From: Petrolisthes cinctipes
Lineage: Eukaryota; Arthropoda; Malacostraca; Decapoda; Porcellanidae
Assembly (NCBI GenBank): GCA_033782935.1
Contig: JAWQEG010000474.1
Span: forward strand, 248,001 to 312,000
DNA length: 64,000 nucleotides
Reading direction: 5' to 3'
How positions within the stretch are numbered: position 1 is the stretch's first letter; the number at the start of each line of letters is the position of its first letter. The position numbers and the translations under genes are program-made. Positions 25,355-35,600 of this stretch are shown here, one piece after another. The notes beneath the pieces are model-generated. The model did not search any database, had not been told where the DNA came from, and saw nothing but the letters and a program-made list of their open reading frames with translations.

Positions 25355-27747
25355 AGTGGCGCGGTCCTTCTGGGCGGGGTGGTTGAAGGAGGACTTGGGC
25401 TTCGAGTAGGACTTGGAGCCCTGCCCCCTTCCTCGAAACGGCTGCTGGCCCCTCTGGGAGGGCCTGTTGTGTGCTCTCGGGGGAGTGGGATAGGAGGGCC
25501 TCGGTAGCCTGGAGGGCTGGGAGGGCCTCCGGGGCTGGTAGGCTGGTCTGGCTGGCTGTGGGGCACGTGGCCTACGGACAAACAGAATGATTAGGAACCA
25601 AAGTAGACCCGAAAATCCTTTCATTTCACCCCCGTGACAACTCGGGTAAGACGAACACGAGAGGTACTTACTTGGAGGTGGATGGCTTTGGTAAATTGAT
25701 TACCGCTGGGAGGGAGGCGAAGATCGTGTCTGTCGCCGGTTGGTCAAAGAGGGCGGGGGACAAGGGGGCAGCTCGCACCACTCCCCTCTGTGCCATCTCC
25801 GGCGCAGATTTAGCCGCCGCCTGGCGGGCTGCCAGTCTCGCCTCGGCGAACGCCTTCGCCTCCTCCCGCATGAAGTGGGTCGTCATCGCCGCCATGCCCT
25901 CCATCACGGTGGCCATGGAAGAGAGGGTGTCACTGTAAGGGGTAAACAAGGAAAAACCGAGCGAACCCGGGGATAAGTACCCGGGAGTAACAGAGAGACC
26001 CTCTACCCAGCATCCCTAAAAAACATGACACACGAGTAAGGTACTCACGCTAGCTGTACACCCGACATCTCGTGGTAGGAGTTGGTTAGGGCGTTGAGGC
26101 AGTCCCTAATCAACGAGGCGGCTGCTCCCGTGGAGATGGTGTGGGCCAACTCTAGACGGGTAGCAGACTCCGCCTGTCGCAACTTACCATCGGGCTCCTT
26201 CAGCTGATAGGGGACCGGGGCCTCCTTCTCCGTCTTCCACAGGCACTCCCTCAAGCCCGGGGGGGCCCGGGAATGAGGGAGGATGACGGGGAAAGACGGA
26301 GGAGGGGGCTTCCTGGGCGCGTTGTTTCTCTGGTGGTCCAGGGACTTAAGGAGAAGGGCTGGAATGTCCAGGTCCCCTTCGCCCTTATCCCCCGGGAAGT
26401 ACGCGTCCGGGGAAAGGAGGAGAGCCGTGTTACCGTGGGAGCGGTCAATCCTCCAAGCCCCGGACAAGTGTAGCTGGCTGTACTCCACCAGAAAACCCAT
26501 CGCGTCCAGGGTCGCCGCAGAGGACACCCTAGATGAAGTGGGTACGGGCGCTGAGATAGGACGGACCTTGTAGAGGGAATAGCCTCGCCCTTCTCATCCG
26601 TCCCCCACTTCACCACGACGTCATCCCTCCGGATCCACACGTCTGGTTGAGCTGTGTCCGGAGACCAAGCCACCAGTCTGCCCTCCTCCGAAGAGTGGGT
26701 CCAGGTAGGAGGGAGAAGAGACCAAGAGTAGGGAAGGTATCCGTCTCCCGAAGGAGGGGGTGACGGGGACGGAGGTGCGGAGGTAACCAACTCCTCAGCT
26801 ACGTCCCCCGACGGAGACTCGAGCCCCGGGGAAACGGGAGGCACGAAAAGGACTCCCACATCCCCGGGAGGACTCGCGCCCTCGACGGGAGCAGCAGCGG
26901 GAGGCGGGGGAACAGGAGCGGGTTCCGTAGCGACAGCCGGAGGCTGCGCGACGGAAGCCCCAGGAAAAGCGTGAGGAATAAGGGCGTGGAAGATCTTAAC
27001 TATCTTCCTCGACGAGGGGCTGTCCCCCCCCCGCTTACCCCTGCGGGAATTGCGGGCGGGCGAAGGAGAGCTCCCCGACGACGAAGAAGAGGAAGAGGAC
27101 GACGAAGAAGAGGAGGAAGGAGAACGGCGACGAGCACGGGACTTCCTGGAGTGGCGGGACCTTTTAGCTGAACGCTTGCGTCCTCTAGAGAGGCCTGAGG
27201 AGCCAGCTCTAGCAGGAGGCGAAGCTGGGGGTTCCCTGCTGGGCCCTTGTACCGGTGAGGCAGTCGGGAGAACCAGCGCGACAGACTCGCTCGTTTCCCG
27301 GGGGGATAAGCCCCAAGAAGGAGTCGTAGTACCGCCTAGGGAAGGAGGCTCAATCTCTCGGGCCTCAGGAGGTTCTAGCCCCTGAGACTCCGAGAGACAG
27401 GAAGAAGGGTAACGGGTCCTGAATAAACCCAGGTCCGCTCCCAAAATCGGGTCCACCCACGCCAAAGAAGAACCGTCTCGTTTGTGGGCCATTCTCCTAG
27501 CCCTCGTCCACGCCATACGAAGAGAAGCAAGGGCAGGGAGCTTGGAGCGGGCAGAAGGGGAGGTAACCCGACACAACTCAGCCCAGGGGCGGCACACACC
27601 ACACGCCAAAGGGTCGTAACCCAAGGGAGTGAAGCAGGGTGCGTGAGGAGAACAGTGCAGGTGTCCGTCAGGCGAGACCCGCACGGTACATCCTGAGGCA
27701 GCACAAAGGGCACGAGTAGGCTGGGGGAGAAAAGAATACACAAACAT
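25352..27747 (-). CDS. gag: DIRS Gag-like protein, three exons, one frameshift
   Basis: The structural protein that packages element RNA. Exon 1 (to 26049) begins with a Cys/His cluster (C15, C20, H29, C32, H35, C38, C49, C52, counted from the ATG at 27747). A proline-rich stretch follows, then an Arg-Ser-rich region with a long Ser run (about 185-245), then acidic and proline-rich sequence. After about 26584 the reading frame shifts. The continuation, with GFLVEYSQLHLSGAWRI, is the most conserved part of DIRS Gag proteins. Exon 2 (25672-25932) is Ala/Glu/Met-rich and probably helical. Exon 3 (25352-25571) is Arg/Pro/Gln-rich with FRGRGQGSK, a likely nucleic-acid-binding tail. The start is unsure: a good splice acceptor (TTTTCTCCCCCAG, ending at 27721) lies just inside the ATG, so the true start may be in an upstream exon. 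The single-base shift near 26584 should inactivate this copy unless it is a sequencing error. Confidence 0.82.
25572..25671 (-). other. Gag intron 2 (GT-AG, 100 nt)
   Basis: The donor is CCTCCAA|GTAAGTACC starting at 25671; the acceptor is TTTGTCCGTAG| ending at 25572. Exon 2 ends with two bases of a codon and exon 3 supplies the third, giving Lys then PRAPQPARP in frame. Unspliced RNA meets a TAA at 25668-25670, just inside the intron. Confidence 0.8.
25933..26048 (-). other. Gag intron 1 (GT-AG, 116 nt)
   Basis: The donor is CAGCTAGC|GTGAGTACC starting at 26048. The acceptor TTGTTTACCCCTTACAG| ends at 25933, after a pyrimidine-rich stretch. The split codon GC|T restores Ala and the frame continues DTLSSMATV. 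Unspliced RNA meets a TGA at 26045-26047. Confidence 0.82.
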
Positions 27748-28521
27748 GGGTTAACACGTGCAAACACTGGAACACAGAAGACACGAAACCCATCCTCCCC
27801 GAAGGAAAGAAGCGCGGGACACGCCCGCTGAACCTGGGGACCAGGACACGATCCCCCACACTCGCGCAGCCGCCCAGGGAAAAACCCCGTAAAACCAAAA
27901 CCGTCCGCCACATGGAGCGGGTAAAAAAGGGCCTCCCCGGACAGAAGAACCAGAAGGAGGGGTAGGAGGGGACCCGATAGCCTGAGAAGAAACACTCCAG
28001 GCTGAAAATAATGGAAAAACCCCAAAAATAAAATAAAAAACCCCCGCCCGGGAGAGGAAGAGAGAACCAGGGCACAATTCTCACTCCCCCCTACCGAGAG
28101 GGGACACATAATAATCGGGGAAGGCAAGAGGAAGGGCTGCAAAGACCCCATGTGGTCACCACGTGGGGCGGAGAAGTCCCACGTGGCGCCCACTAACCTC
28201 GCTAAAAAACCCCAGAAAACCCCGATAAAATACACACAAAGAATGTACTAGTGGCAGGAGGGACAGTGAAAGGGGGGACAGACGGAGAAAAACTCCGAAA
28301 ACAGGGGCTGAAAAGCCCCCTTCGCTTAAGGAAAGAACTAAGTCCTAACGAAGAAAAAAACCCCATAAACACCTAAAACCCTCCTAGAAAACACACATGA
28401 TACATCTGCAAAGCAGGCTAGCCACTAGAACACAAAAGAAAAACTTAGCAGGAACACGCGACACAATACCATAGCGTAGCAGCGAGGAGCGTAGATGTTG
28501 ACTGAGACGTGTTCCGCGACA
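27748..28521 (-). other. 5' leader of the DIRS element
   Basis: Between the terminal repeat and Gag no conserved protein is visible. A 286-codon minus-strand frame (27375-28235) crosses it but is rich in Phe, Leu and Gly, lacks any domain, and is out of frame with Gag. Several pyrimidine-tract/CAG sites, including the one ending at 27721, make an untranslated or short first exon possible. I found no convincing donor paired with them. Confidence 0.55.
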
Positions 28522-28740
28522 GAGTGGGCGAGCGGTATTCAGCGGAGGAGGGGCTTAATACCTCACCTCACCACCACCAGGTGGCTCCACTATCAGTACA
28601 GCGCCAGATTTGAATTTTATTTACTTCTGATGAACGTCACGGAATTGACCCTTCCAACCCAGATTATGCCTATACGGGGCCTGGGCTTGTGAAGGGGCCT
28701 ATTCTATAGCAAACAGCTGTGCTGGTTTCACTATACCAAT
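28522..28740 (-). repeat. 5' (left) inverted terminal repeat of the DIRS element
   Basis: The reverse complement of about 21343-21553 over roughly 210 bases, ending ctataccaat followed by AAT and satellite. It is also copied in part in the ICR. The element promoter would be expected here, but I cannot point to a specific motif. Confidence 0.9.
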
Positions 28741-28743
28741 AAT

Positions 28744-28793
28744 ATCGATTTTGAGCATGTTTTGGGTCTGTATCTTGAAAACATTCTAACTAG
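28744..28793 (+). repeat. Satellite stub between DIRS and second SINE copy
   Basis: The same 50-base monomer piece as 985-1034. It continues the monomer interrupted at 21296 on the other side of the DIRS element. Confidence 0.9.
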
Positions 28794-29121
28794 CTTCTGG
28801 CTAGCACAGTGCTAGAGTCTGTGGCTGCAATCCTGCGGCCCAGCGTTCGATCCTTGCTCGGGACACGATAAAAATCTTTCACTGATGCCAGAGGTTACCA
28901 CCCCTGTGAGCAGGGGGTGGGGGGTTTGAGTCAGCTGTCTGAGGTCTTCCTGCTTACGCAGCCATAGCTGAAGCTGACTCGGGTCTCACGTGGGTGAGGT
29001 CTTTGGGCCACTCATCATCCTTGTGATGCGTGCTATAGTTGTGTTTCATACACATAGTGTGTGATACACTCTGTCCCATTGACTGCCACTCATTGGCGGA
29101 CCTTTAACCTTTAACCTTTAA
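28794..29121 (+). mobile_element. tRNA-derived SINE, copy 2
   Basis: Matches 1035-1362 with one visible substitution (ggcgg against ggtgg). It has the same insertion site, same tail length and same distance to the DIRS end. It is a duplicate of copy 1 by descent, not an independent insertion. Confidence 0.82.
28802..28853 (+). promoter_or_regulatory. RNA polymerase III A and B boxes of SINE copy 2
   Basis: The A box is at 28802-28817 and the B box at 28845-28853, identical to copy 1. Confidence 0.75.
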
Positions 29122-29759
29122 CTAAGAGTAGGGATGTACAGATCGCTTCTAGGACCCAAAAATATCGATTTTTCGGGTGTTTTGAGCCTGAATTTGAGAT
29201 ATAAGCGGGTACAGAAGATGCATGCACATATCGACTTTGGACACTTAAAATATCGATTTTCAGCATGTTTTGGGCCTGTATTTTGAAAACATTCTAGCAC
29301 TGAGTAGGCATGTACAGATCGCTTCTGGGACCCCAAAAAATAGAGTTTTTGGGTGTTTTGGACCTGAATTTGAGATATCGACTTTGGGCACCTAAAATAT
29401 CGATTTTAAGCATGTTTTGGGCCTATATTTTGAAAATATTCTAGCACTGAGTAGGGATGTACAGACCGCTTCTGGGACCCAAAAATATCGAATTTTCGGG
29501 TGTTTTGAGGTTATATTTGGGATATAAACGGGTACAGAAGATGCATTTACATATCGACTTTTGGGCACCTAAAAGATCGATTTTCAGAATATTTTGGGCC
29601 TGTATTTTGAAAATACTTTAACACGGAGTAGGCATGTACAGTTCGCTTCTGGGACCCCAAAATATCGAATTTTCGGGTGTTTTGGGCCTGAATTTGAGAT
29701 ATCGACTTTGGGGACCTAAAATATCGATTTTTAGCATGTTTTGGGCCTATATTTTGAAA

Positions 29760-31720
29760 ATATTCTAGCACTGAGTAGGCATGTACAGATCGCTTCCGGG
29801 ACCCCAAAATATCGAATTTTCGGGTGTTTTGAGCCTGAATTTGAGATATAAACGGGTACAGAAGATGCATGCACATATCGACTTTTGGGCACCTAAAATA
29901 TCGATTTTGAGCATGTTTTGGGTCTGTATCTTGAAAACATTCTAACTAGGAGTAGGGATGTACAGATTGCTTTTGGGACCCAAAAATACCGAATTTTCGG
30001 GTGTTTTGAGCCTGAATTTGAGATATAAGCGGGTACAGAAGATGCATGCACATATCGACTTTGGACACTTAAAATATCGATTTTCAGCATGTTTTGGGCC
30101 TGTATTTTGAAAACATTCTAGCATTGAGTAGGCATGTACAGATCGCTTCTGGGACCCCAAAAAATAGAGTTTTTGGGTGTTTTGGACCTGAATTTGAGAT
30201 ATCGACTTTGGGCACCTAAAATATCGATTTTAAGCATGTTTTGGGCCTATATTTTGAAAATATTCTAGCACTGAGTAGGGATGTACAGACCGCTTCTGGG
30301 ACCCAAAATTATCGAATTTTCGGGTGTTTTGAGGTTGAATTTGAGATATAAACGAGTGCAGAAGCTGCATACACATGTTGACTTTGGGCACCTAAAATAT
30401 CGATTTTCAGCATGTTTTGGGCCTGCATCTGAGTAGGCATGTACAGATCGCTTCTGGGACCCCAAAATATCGAATTTTTGGGTGCTTGGAGGCTGAATTT
30501 GAGATATAAACGGGTACAGAAGATGCATGCACATATCGACTTTTGGGCACCTAAAAGATCGATTTTCAGTATGTTTTGGGCCTGTATTTTGAAAATACTC
30601 TAACACGGAGTAGGCATGTACAGTTCGCTTCTGGGACCCCAAAATATCGAATTTTCAGGTGTTTTGGGCCTGAATTTGTAATATCGACTTTGGGGACCTA
30701 AAATATCGATTTTTAGCATGTTTGGGCCTATATTTTGAAAATATTCTAGCACTGAGTAGGCATGTACAGATCGCTTCCGGGACCCCAAAATATCGAATTT
30801 TCGGGTGTTTTGAGCCTGAATTTGAGATATAAACGGGTACAGAAGATGCATGCACATATCGACTTTTGGGCACCTAAAATATCGATTTTGAGCATGTTTT
30901 GGGTCTGTATCTTGAAAACATTCTAACTAGGAGTAGGGATGTACAGATTGCTTTTGGGACCCAAAAATACCGAATTTTCGGGTGTTTTGAGCCTGAATTT
31001 GAGATATAAGCGGGTACAGAAGATGCATGCACATATCGACTTTGGACACTTAAAATATCGATTTTCAGCATGTTTTGGGCCTGTATTTTGAAAACATTCT
31101 AGCATTGAGTAGGCATGTACAGATCGCTTCTGGGACCCCAAAAAATAGAGTTTTTGGGTGTTTTGGACCTGAATTTGAGATATCGACTTTGGGCACCTAA
31201 AATATCGATTTTAAGCATGTTTTGGGCCTATATTTTGAAAATATTCTAGCACTGAGTAGGGATGTACAGACCGCTTCTGGGACCCAAAATTATCGAATTT
31301 TCGGGTGTTTTGAGGTTGAATTTGAGATATAAACGAGTGCAGAAGCTGCATACACATGTTGACTTTGGGCACCTAAAATATCGATTTTCAGCATGTTTTG
31401 GGCCTGCATCTGAGTAGGCATGTACAGATCGCTTCTGGGACCCCAAAATATCGAATTTTTGGGTGCTTGGAGGCTGAATTTGAGATATAAACGGGTACAG
31501 AAGATGCATGCACATATCGACTTTTGGGCACCTAAAAGATCGATTTTCAGTATGTTTTGGGCCTGTATTTTGAAAATACTCTAACACGGAGTAGGCATGT
31601 ACAGTTCGCTTCTGGGACCCCAAAATATCGAATTTTCAGGTGTTTTGGGCTTGAATTTGTAATATCGACTTTGGGGACCTAAATTTTCGATTTTTAGCAT
31701 GTTTGGGCCTATATTTTGAA
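29760..31720 (+). repeat. Two tandem copies of a 981-bp satellite higher-order unit
   Basis: Variants such as the gatcgcttccggg monomer (29794, 30775), gattgcttttggg (29967, 30948) and the reduced gctgcatacacatgttgac monomer recur at an offset of 981 bases. The unit is about six monomers, including one of 158 and two of 146 bp. The limits are approximate because neighbouring monomers are similar. Confidence 0.78.
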
Positions 31721-32619
31721 AATATTCTAGCACTGAGTAGGCATGTACAGATCGCTTCTGGGACCCCAAAATATCGAATTTTCGGGTGTTTTGAGCCTGA
31801 ATTTGAGATATAAACGGGTACATATGATGCATGCACATAACGACTTTGGACACTTAAAATATCGATTTTTAGCATGTTTTGAGCCTATATTTTGAAAAAA
31901 TTCTAGCACTGAGTAGGCATTTACAGATCGCTTCTGGGACCCAAAAATATCGAATTTTCGGGTGTTTTGAGGTTATATTTGGGATATAAACGGGTACAGA
32001 AGATGCATTTACATATCGACTTTTGGGCACCTAAAAGATCGATTTTCAGAATATTTTGGGCCTGTATTTTGAAAATACTTTAACACGGAGTAGGCATGTA
32101 CAGTTCGCTTCTGGGGCCCCAAAATATCGAATTTTCGGGTGTTTTGGGCCTGAATTTGAGATATCGACTTTGGGGACCTAAAATATCGATTTTTAGCATG
32201 TTTTGGGCCTATATTTTGAAAATATTCTAGCACTGAGTAGGCATGTACAGATCGCTTCCGGGACCCCAAAATATCGAATTTTCGGGTGTTTTGAGCCTGA
32301 ATTTGAGATATAAACGGGTACAGAAGATGCATGCACATATCGACTTTTGGGCACCTAAAATATCGATTTTGAGCATGTTTTGGGTCTGTATCTTGAAAAC
32401 ATTCTAACTAGGAGTAGGGATGTACAGATTGCTTTTGGGACCCAAAAATACCGAATTTTCGGGTGTTTTGAGCCTGAATTTGAGATATAAGCGGGTACAG
32501 AAGATGCATGCACATATCGACTTTGGACACTTAAAATATCGATTTTCAGCATGTTTTGGGCCTGTATTTTGAAAACATTCTAGCATTGAGTAGGCATGTA
32601 CAGATCGCTTCTGGGACCC

Positions 32620-35600
32620 CAAAAAATAGAGTTTTTGGGTGTTTTGGACCTGAATTTGAGATATCGACTTTGGGGACCTAAAATATCGATTTTTAGCATG
32701 TTTTGGGCCTATATATTGAAAATATTCTAGCACTGAGTAGGCATGTACAGATCGCTTCTGGTACCCCAAAATATCGAATTTTCGGGTGTTTTGAGCCTGA
32801 ATTTGAGATATAAACGGGTACAGAAGATGCATGCACATATCGACTTTTGGGCGACTAAAATATCGATTTTGAGCATGTTTTGGGTCTGTATTTTGAAAAC
32901 ATTCTAACTAGGAGTAGGGATGTACAGATCGCATCTGGGACCAAAAAATACCGAATTTTCGGGTGTTTTGAGCCTGAATTTGAGATATAAGCGGGTACAG
33001 AAGATGCATGCACATATCGACTTTGGACACTTAAAATATCGATTTTCAGCAAGTTTTGGGCCTGTATTTTGAAAACATTCTAGCACTGAGTAGGCATGTA
33101 CAGATCGCTTCTGGGACCCCAAAATATGGAGTTTTTGGGTGTTTTGGAACTGAATTTGAGATATCGACTTTGGGAACCTAAAATATCGATTTTTAGCATG
33201 TTTTGGGCCTATATTTTGAAAATATTCTAGCACTGAGTAGGCATGTACAGATGGCTTCTGGGACCCCAAAATATCGAATTTTCGGGTATTTTTTTAGCCT
33301 GAATTTGAGATATAAACGGGTACAGATGATGCATGCACATAACGACTTTGGACACTTAAAATATCGATTTTTAGCATGTTTTGGGCCTATATTTTGAAAA
33401 TATTCTAGCACTGAGTAGGCATGTACAGATTGCTTCTGGGACCCAAAAATATCGAATTTTCGGGTGTTTTGAGGTTATATTTGGGATATAAACGGGTACA
33501 GAAGATGCATTTACATATCGACTTTTGGGCACCTAAAAGATCGATTTTCAGCTTGTTTTGGGCCTGTATTTTGAAAATACTCTAACACGGAGTAGGCATG
33601 TACAGTTCGCTTCTGGGACCCCAAAATATCGAATTTTCGGGTGTTTTGGGCCTGAATTTGAGATATCGACTTTGGGGACCTAAAATATCGATTTTAGCAT
33701 GTTTTGGGCCTATATATTGAAAATATTCTAGCACTGAGTAGGCATGTACAGATCGCTTCTGGTAAACCAAAATATCGAATTTTCGGGTGTTTTGAGCCTG
33801 AATTTGAGATATAAACGGGTACAGAAGATGCATGCACATATCGACTTTTGGGCGACTAAAATATCGATTTTGAGCATGTTTTGTTTCTGTATCTTGAAAA
33901 CATTCTAACTAGGAGTAGGGATGTACAGATCGCTTCTGGGACCCAAAAATACCGAATTTTCGGGTGTTTTGAGCCTGAATTTGAGATATAAGCGGGTACA
34001 GAAGATGCATGCACATATCGACTTTGGACACTTAAAATATCGATTTTCAGCAAGTTTTGGGCCTCTATTTTGAAAACATTCTAGCACTGAGTAGGCATGT
34101 ACAGATCGCTTCTGGGACCCCAAAATATGGAGTTTTTGGGTGTTTTGGACCTGAATTTGAGATATCGACTTTGGGAACCTAAAATATCGATTTTTAGCAT
34201 GTTTTGGGCCTATATTTTGAAAAAATTCTAGCACTGAGTAGGCATGTACAGATCGCTTCTGGGACCCCAAAATATCGAATTTTCGGGTGTTTTGAGCCTG
34301 AATTTGAGATATCAACGGGTACAGAAGATGCATACACATATCGACTTTTGGGCACCTAAGAAATCGATTTTCAGTATGTTTTGGGACTGTATTTTGAAAA
34401 TACTCTAACACGGAGTAGGCATGTACAGTTTGCTTCTGGGACCCCAAAATATCGAATTTTAGGGTGTTTTGGGCCTGAATTTGAGATATCGACTTTGGGT
34501 ACCTAAAATATCGATTTTTAGCATGTTTTGGGCCTATATTTTGAAAATATTCTAGCACTGAGTAGGCATGTACAGATTGCTTCTGGGACCCAAAAATATC
34601 GAATTTTCGGGTGTTTTGAGGTTATATTTGGGATATAAACGGGTACAGAAGATGCATTTACATATCGACTTTTGGGCACTTAAAAGATCGATTTTCAGTA
34701 TGTTTTGAGCCGGTATTTTGAAAATACTCTAACACGGAGTTGGCATGTACAGTTCGCTTCTGGGACCCCAAAATATCGAATTTTCGGGTGTTTTGGGCCT
34801 GAATTTGAGATATCGACTTTGGGGACCTAAAATATCGATTTTTAGCATGTTTTGGGCCTATATTTTGAAAATATTCTAGCACTGAGTAGGCATGTACAGA
34901 TCGCTTCCGGTACCCCAAAATATCGAATTTTCGGGTGTTTTGAGCCTGAATTTGAGATATAAACGGGTACAGAAGATGCATGCACATAACGACTTTTGGG
35001 GGACTAAAATATCGATTTTGAGCATGTTTTGGGTCTGTATCTTGAAAACATTCTAACTAGGAGTAGGGATGTACAGATCGCTTCTGGGACCCAAAAATAC
35101 CGAATTTTCGGGTGTTTTGAGCCTGAATTTGAGATATAAGCGGGTACAGAAGATGCATGCACATATCGACTTTGGACACTTAAAATATCGATTTTCAGCA
35201 TGTTTTGGGCCTGTATTTTGAAAACATTCTAGCACTGAGTAGGCATGTACAAATCGCTTCTGGGACCCCAAAAAATAGAGTTTTTGGGTGTTTTGGACCT
35301 GAATTTGAGATATCGACTTTGGGGACCTAAAATATCGATTTTTAGCATGTTTTGGGCCTATATATTGAAAATATTCTAGCACTGAGTAGGCATGTACAGA
35401 TCGCTTCTGGTACCCCAAAATATCGAATTTTCGGGTGTTTTGAGCCTGAATTTGAGATATAAACGGGTACAGAAGATGCATGCACATATCGACTTTTGGG
35501 CGACTAAAATATCGATTTTGAGCATGTTTTGGGTCTGTATTTTGAAAACATTCTAACTAGGAGTAGGGATGTACAGATCGCATCTGGGACCAAAAAATAC

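Larger units (their letters stand above)
21297..28740 (-). mobile_element. Complete DIRS tyrosine-recombinase retrotransposon
   Basis: A 7.44-kb element inserted in one satellite monomer. The hallmarks of the DIRS group are all visible: unequal inverted terminal repeats (21297-21553 and 28522-28740), an internal complementary region at 21608-21708 containing the joined ends, no target-site duplication, no DDE integrase, and a tyrosine recombinase as last gene. Reading right to left the order is leader, Gag, RT/RNase H/Dam-like, recombinase, internal complementary region. An AAT lies at each edge (21294-21296 and 28741-28743) and once at the joined ends in the internal region, as expected for recombination across a 3-base identity. 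Removing the element restores the normal monomer sequence cctaaaatatcgatttt. Base composition is much more GC-rich than the satellite around it. One Gag frameshift suggests it is not autonomous. Confidence 0.93.

Noticed and set aside
27050..27140. Acidic Glu/Asp-rich plus-strand protein opposite the Gag Ser run (27050-27385)
   Set aside because: It is the antisense of the RS/Ser tract of Gag; low-complexity shadow with no domain.
27375..28235. 286-codon minus-strand frame over the DIRS leader and Gag N-terminus
   Set aside because: Out of frame with Gag where they overlap, biased composition, no domain. The equivalent leader frames differ between the two copies because of a one-base indel.
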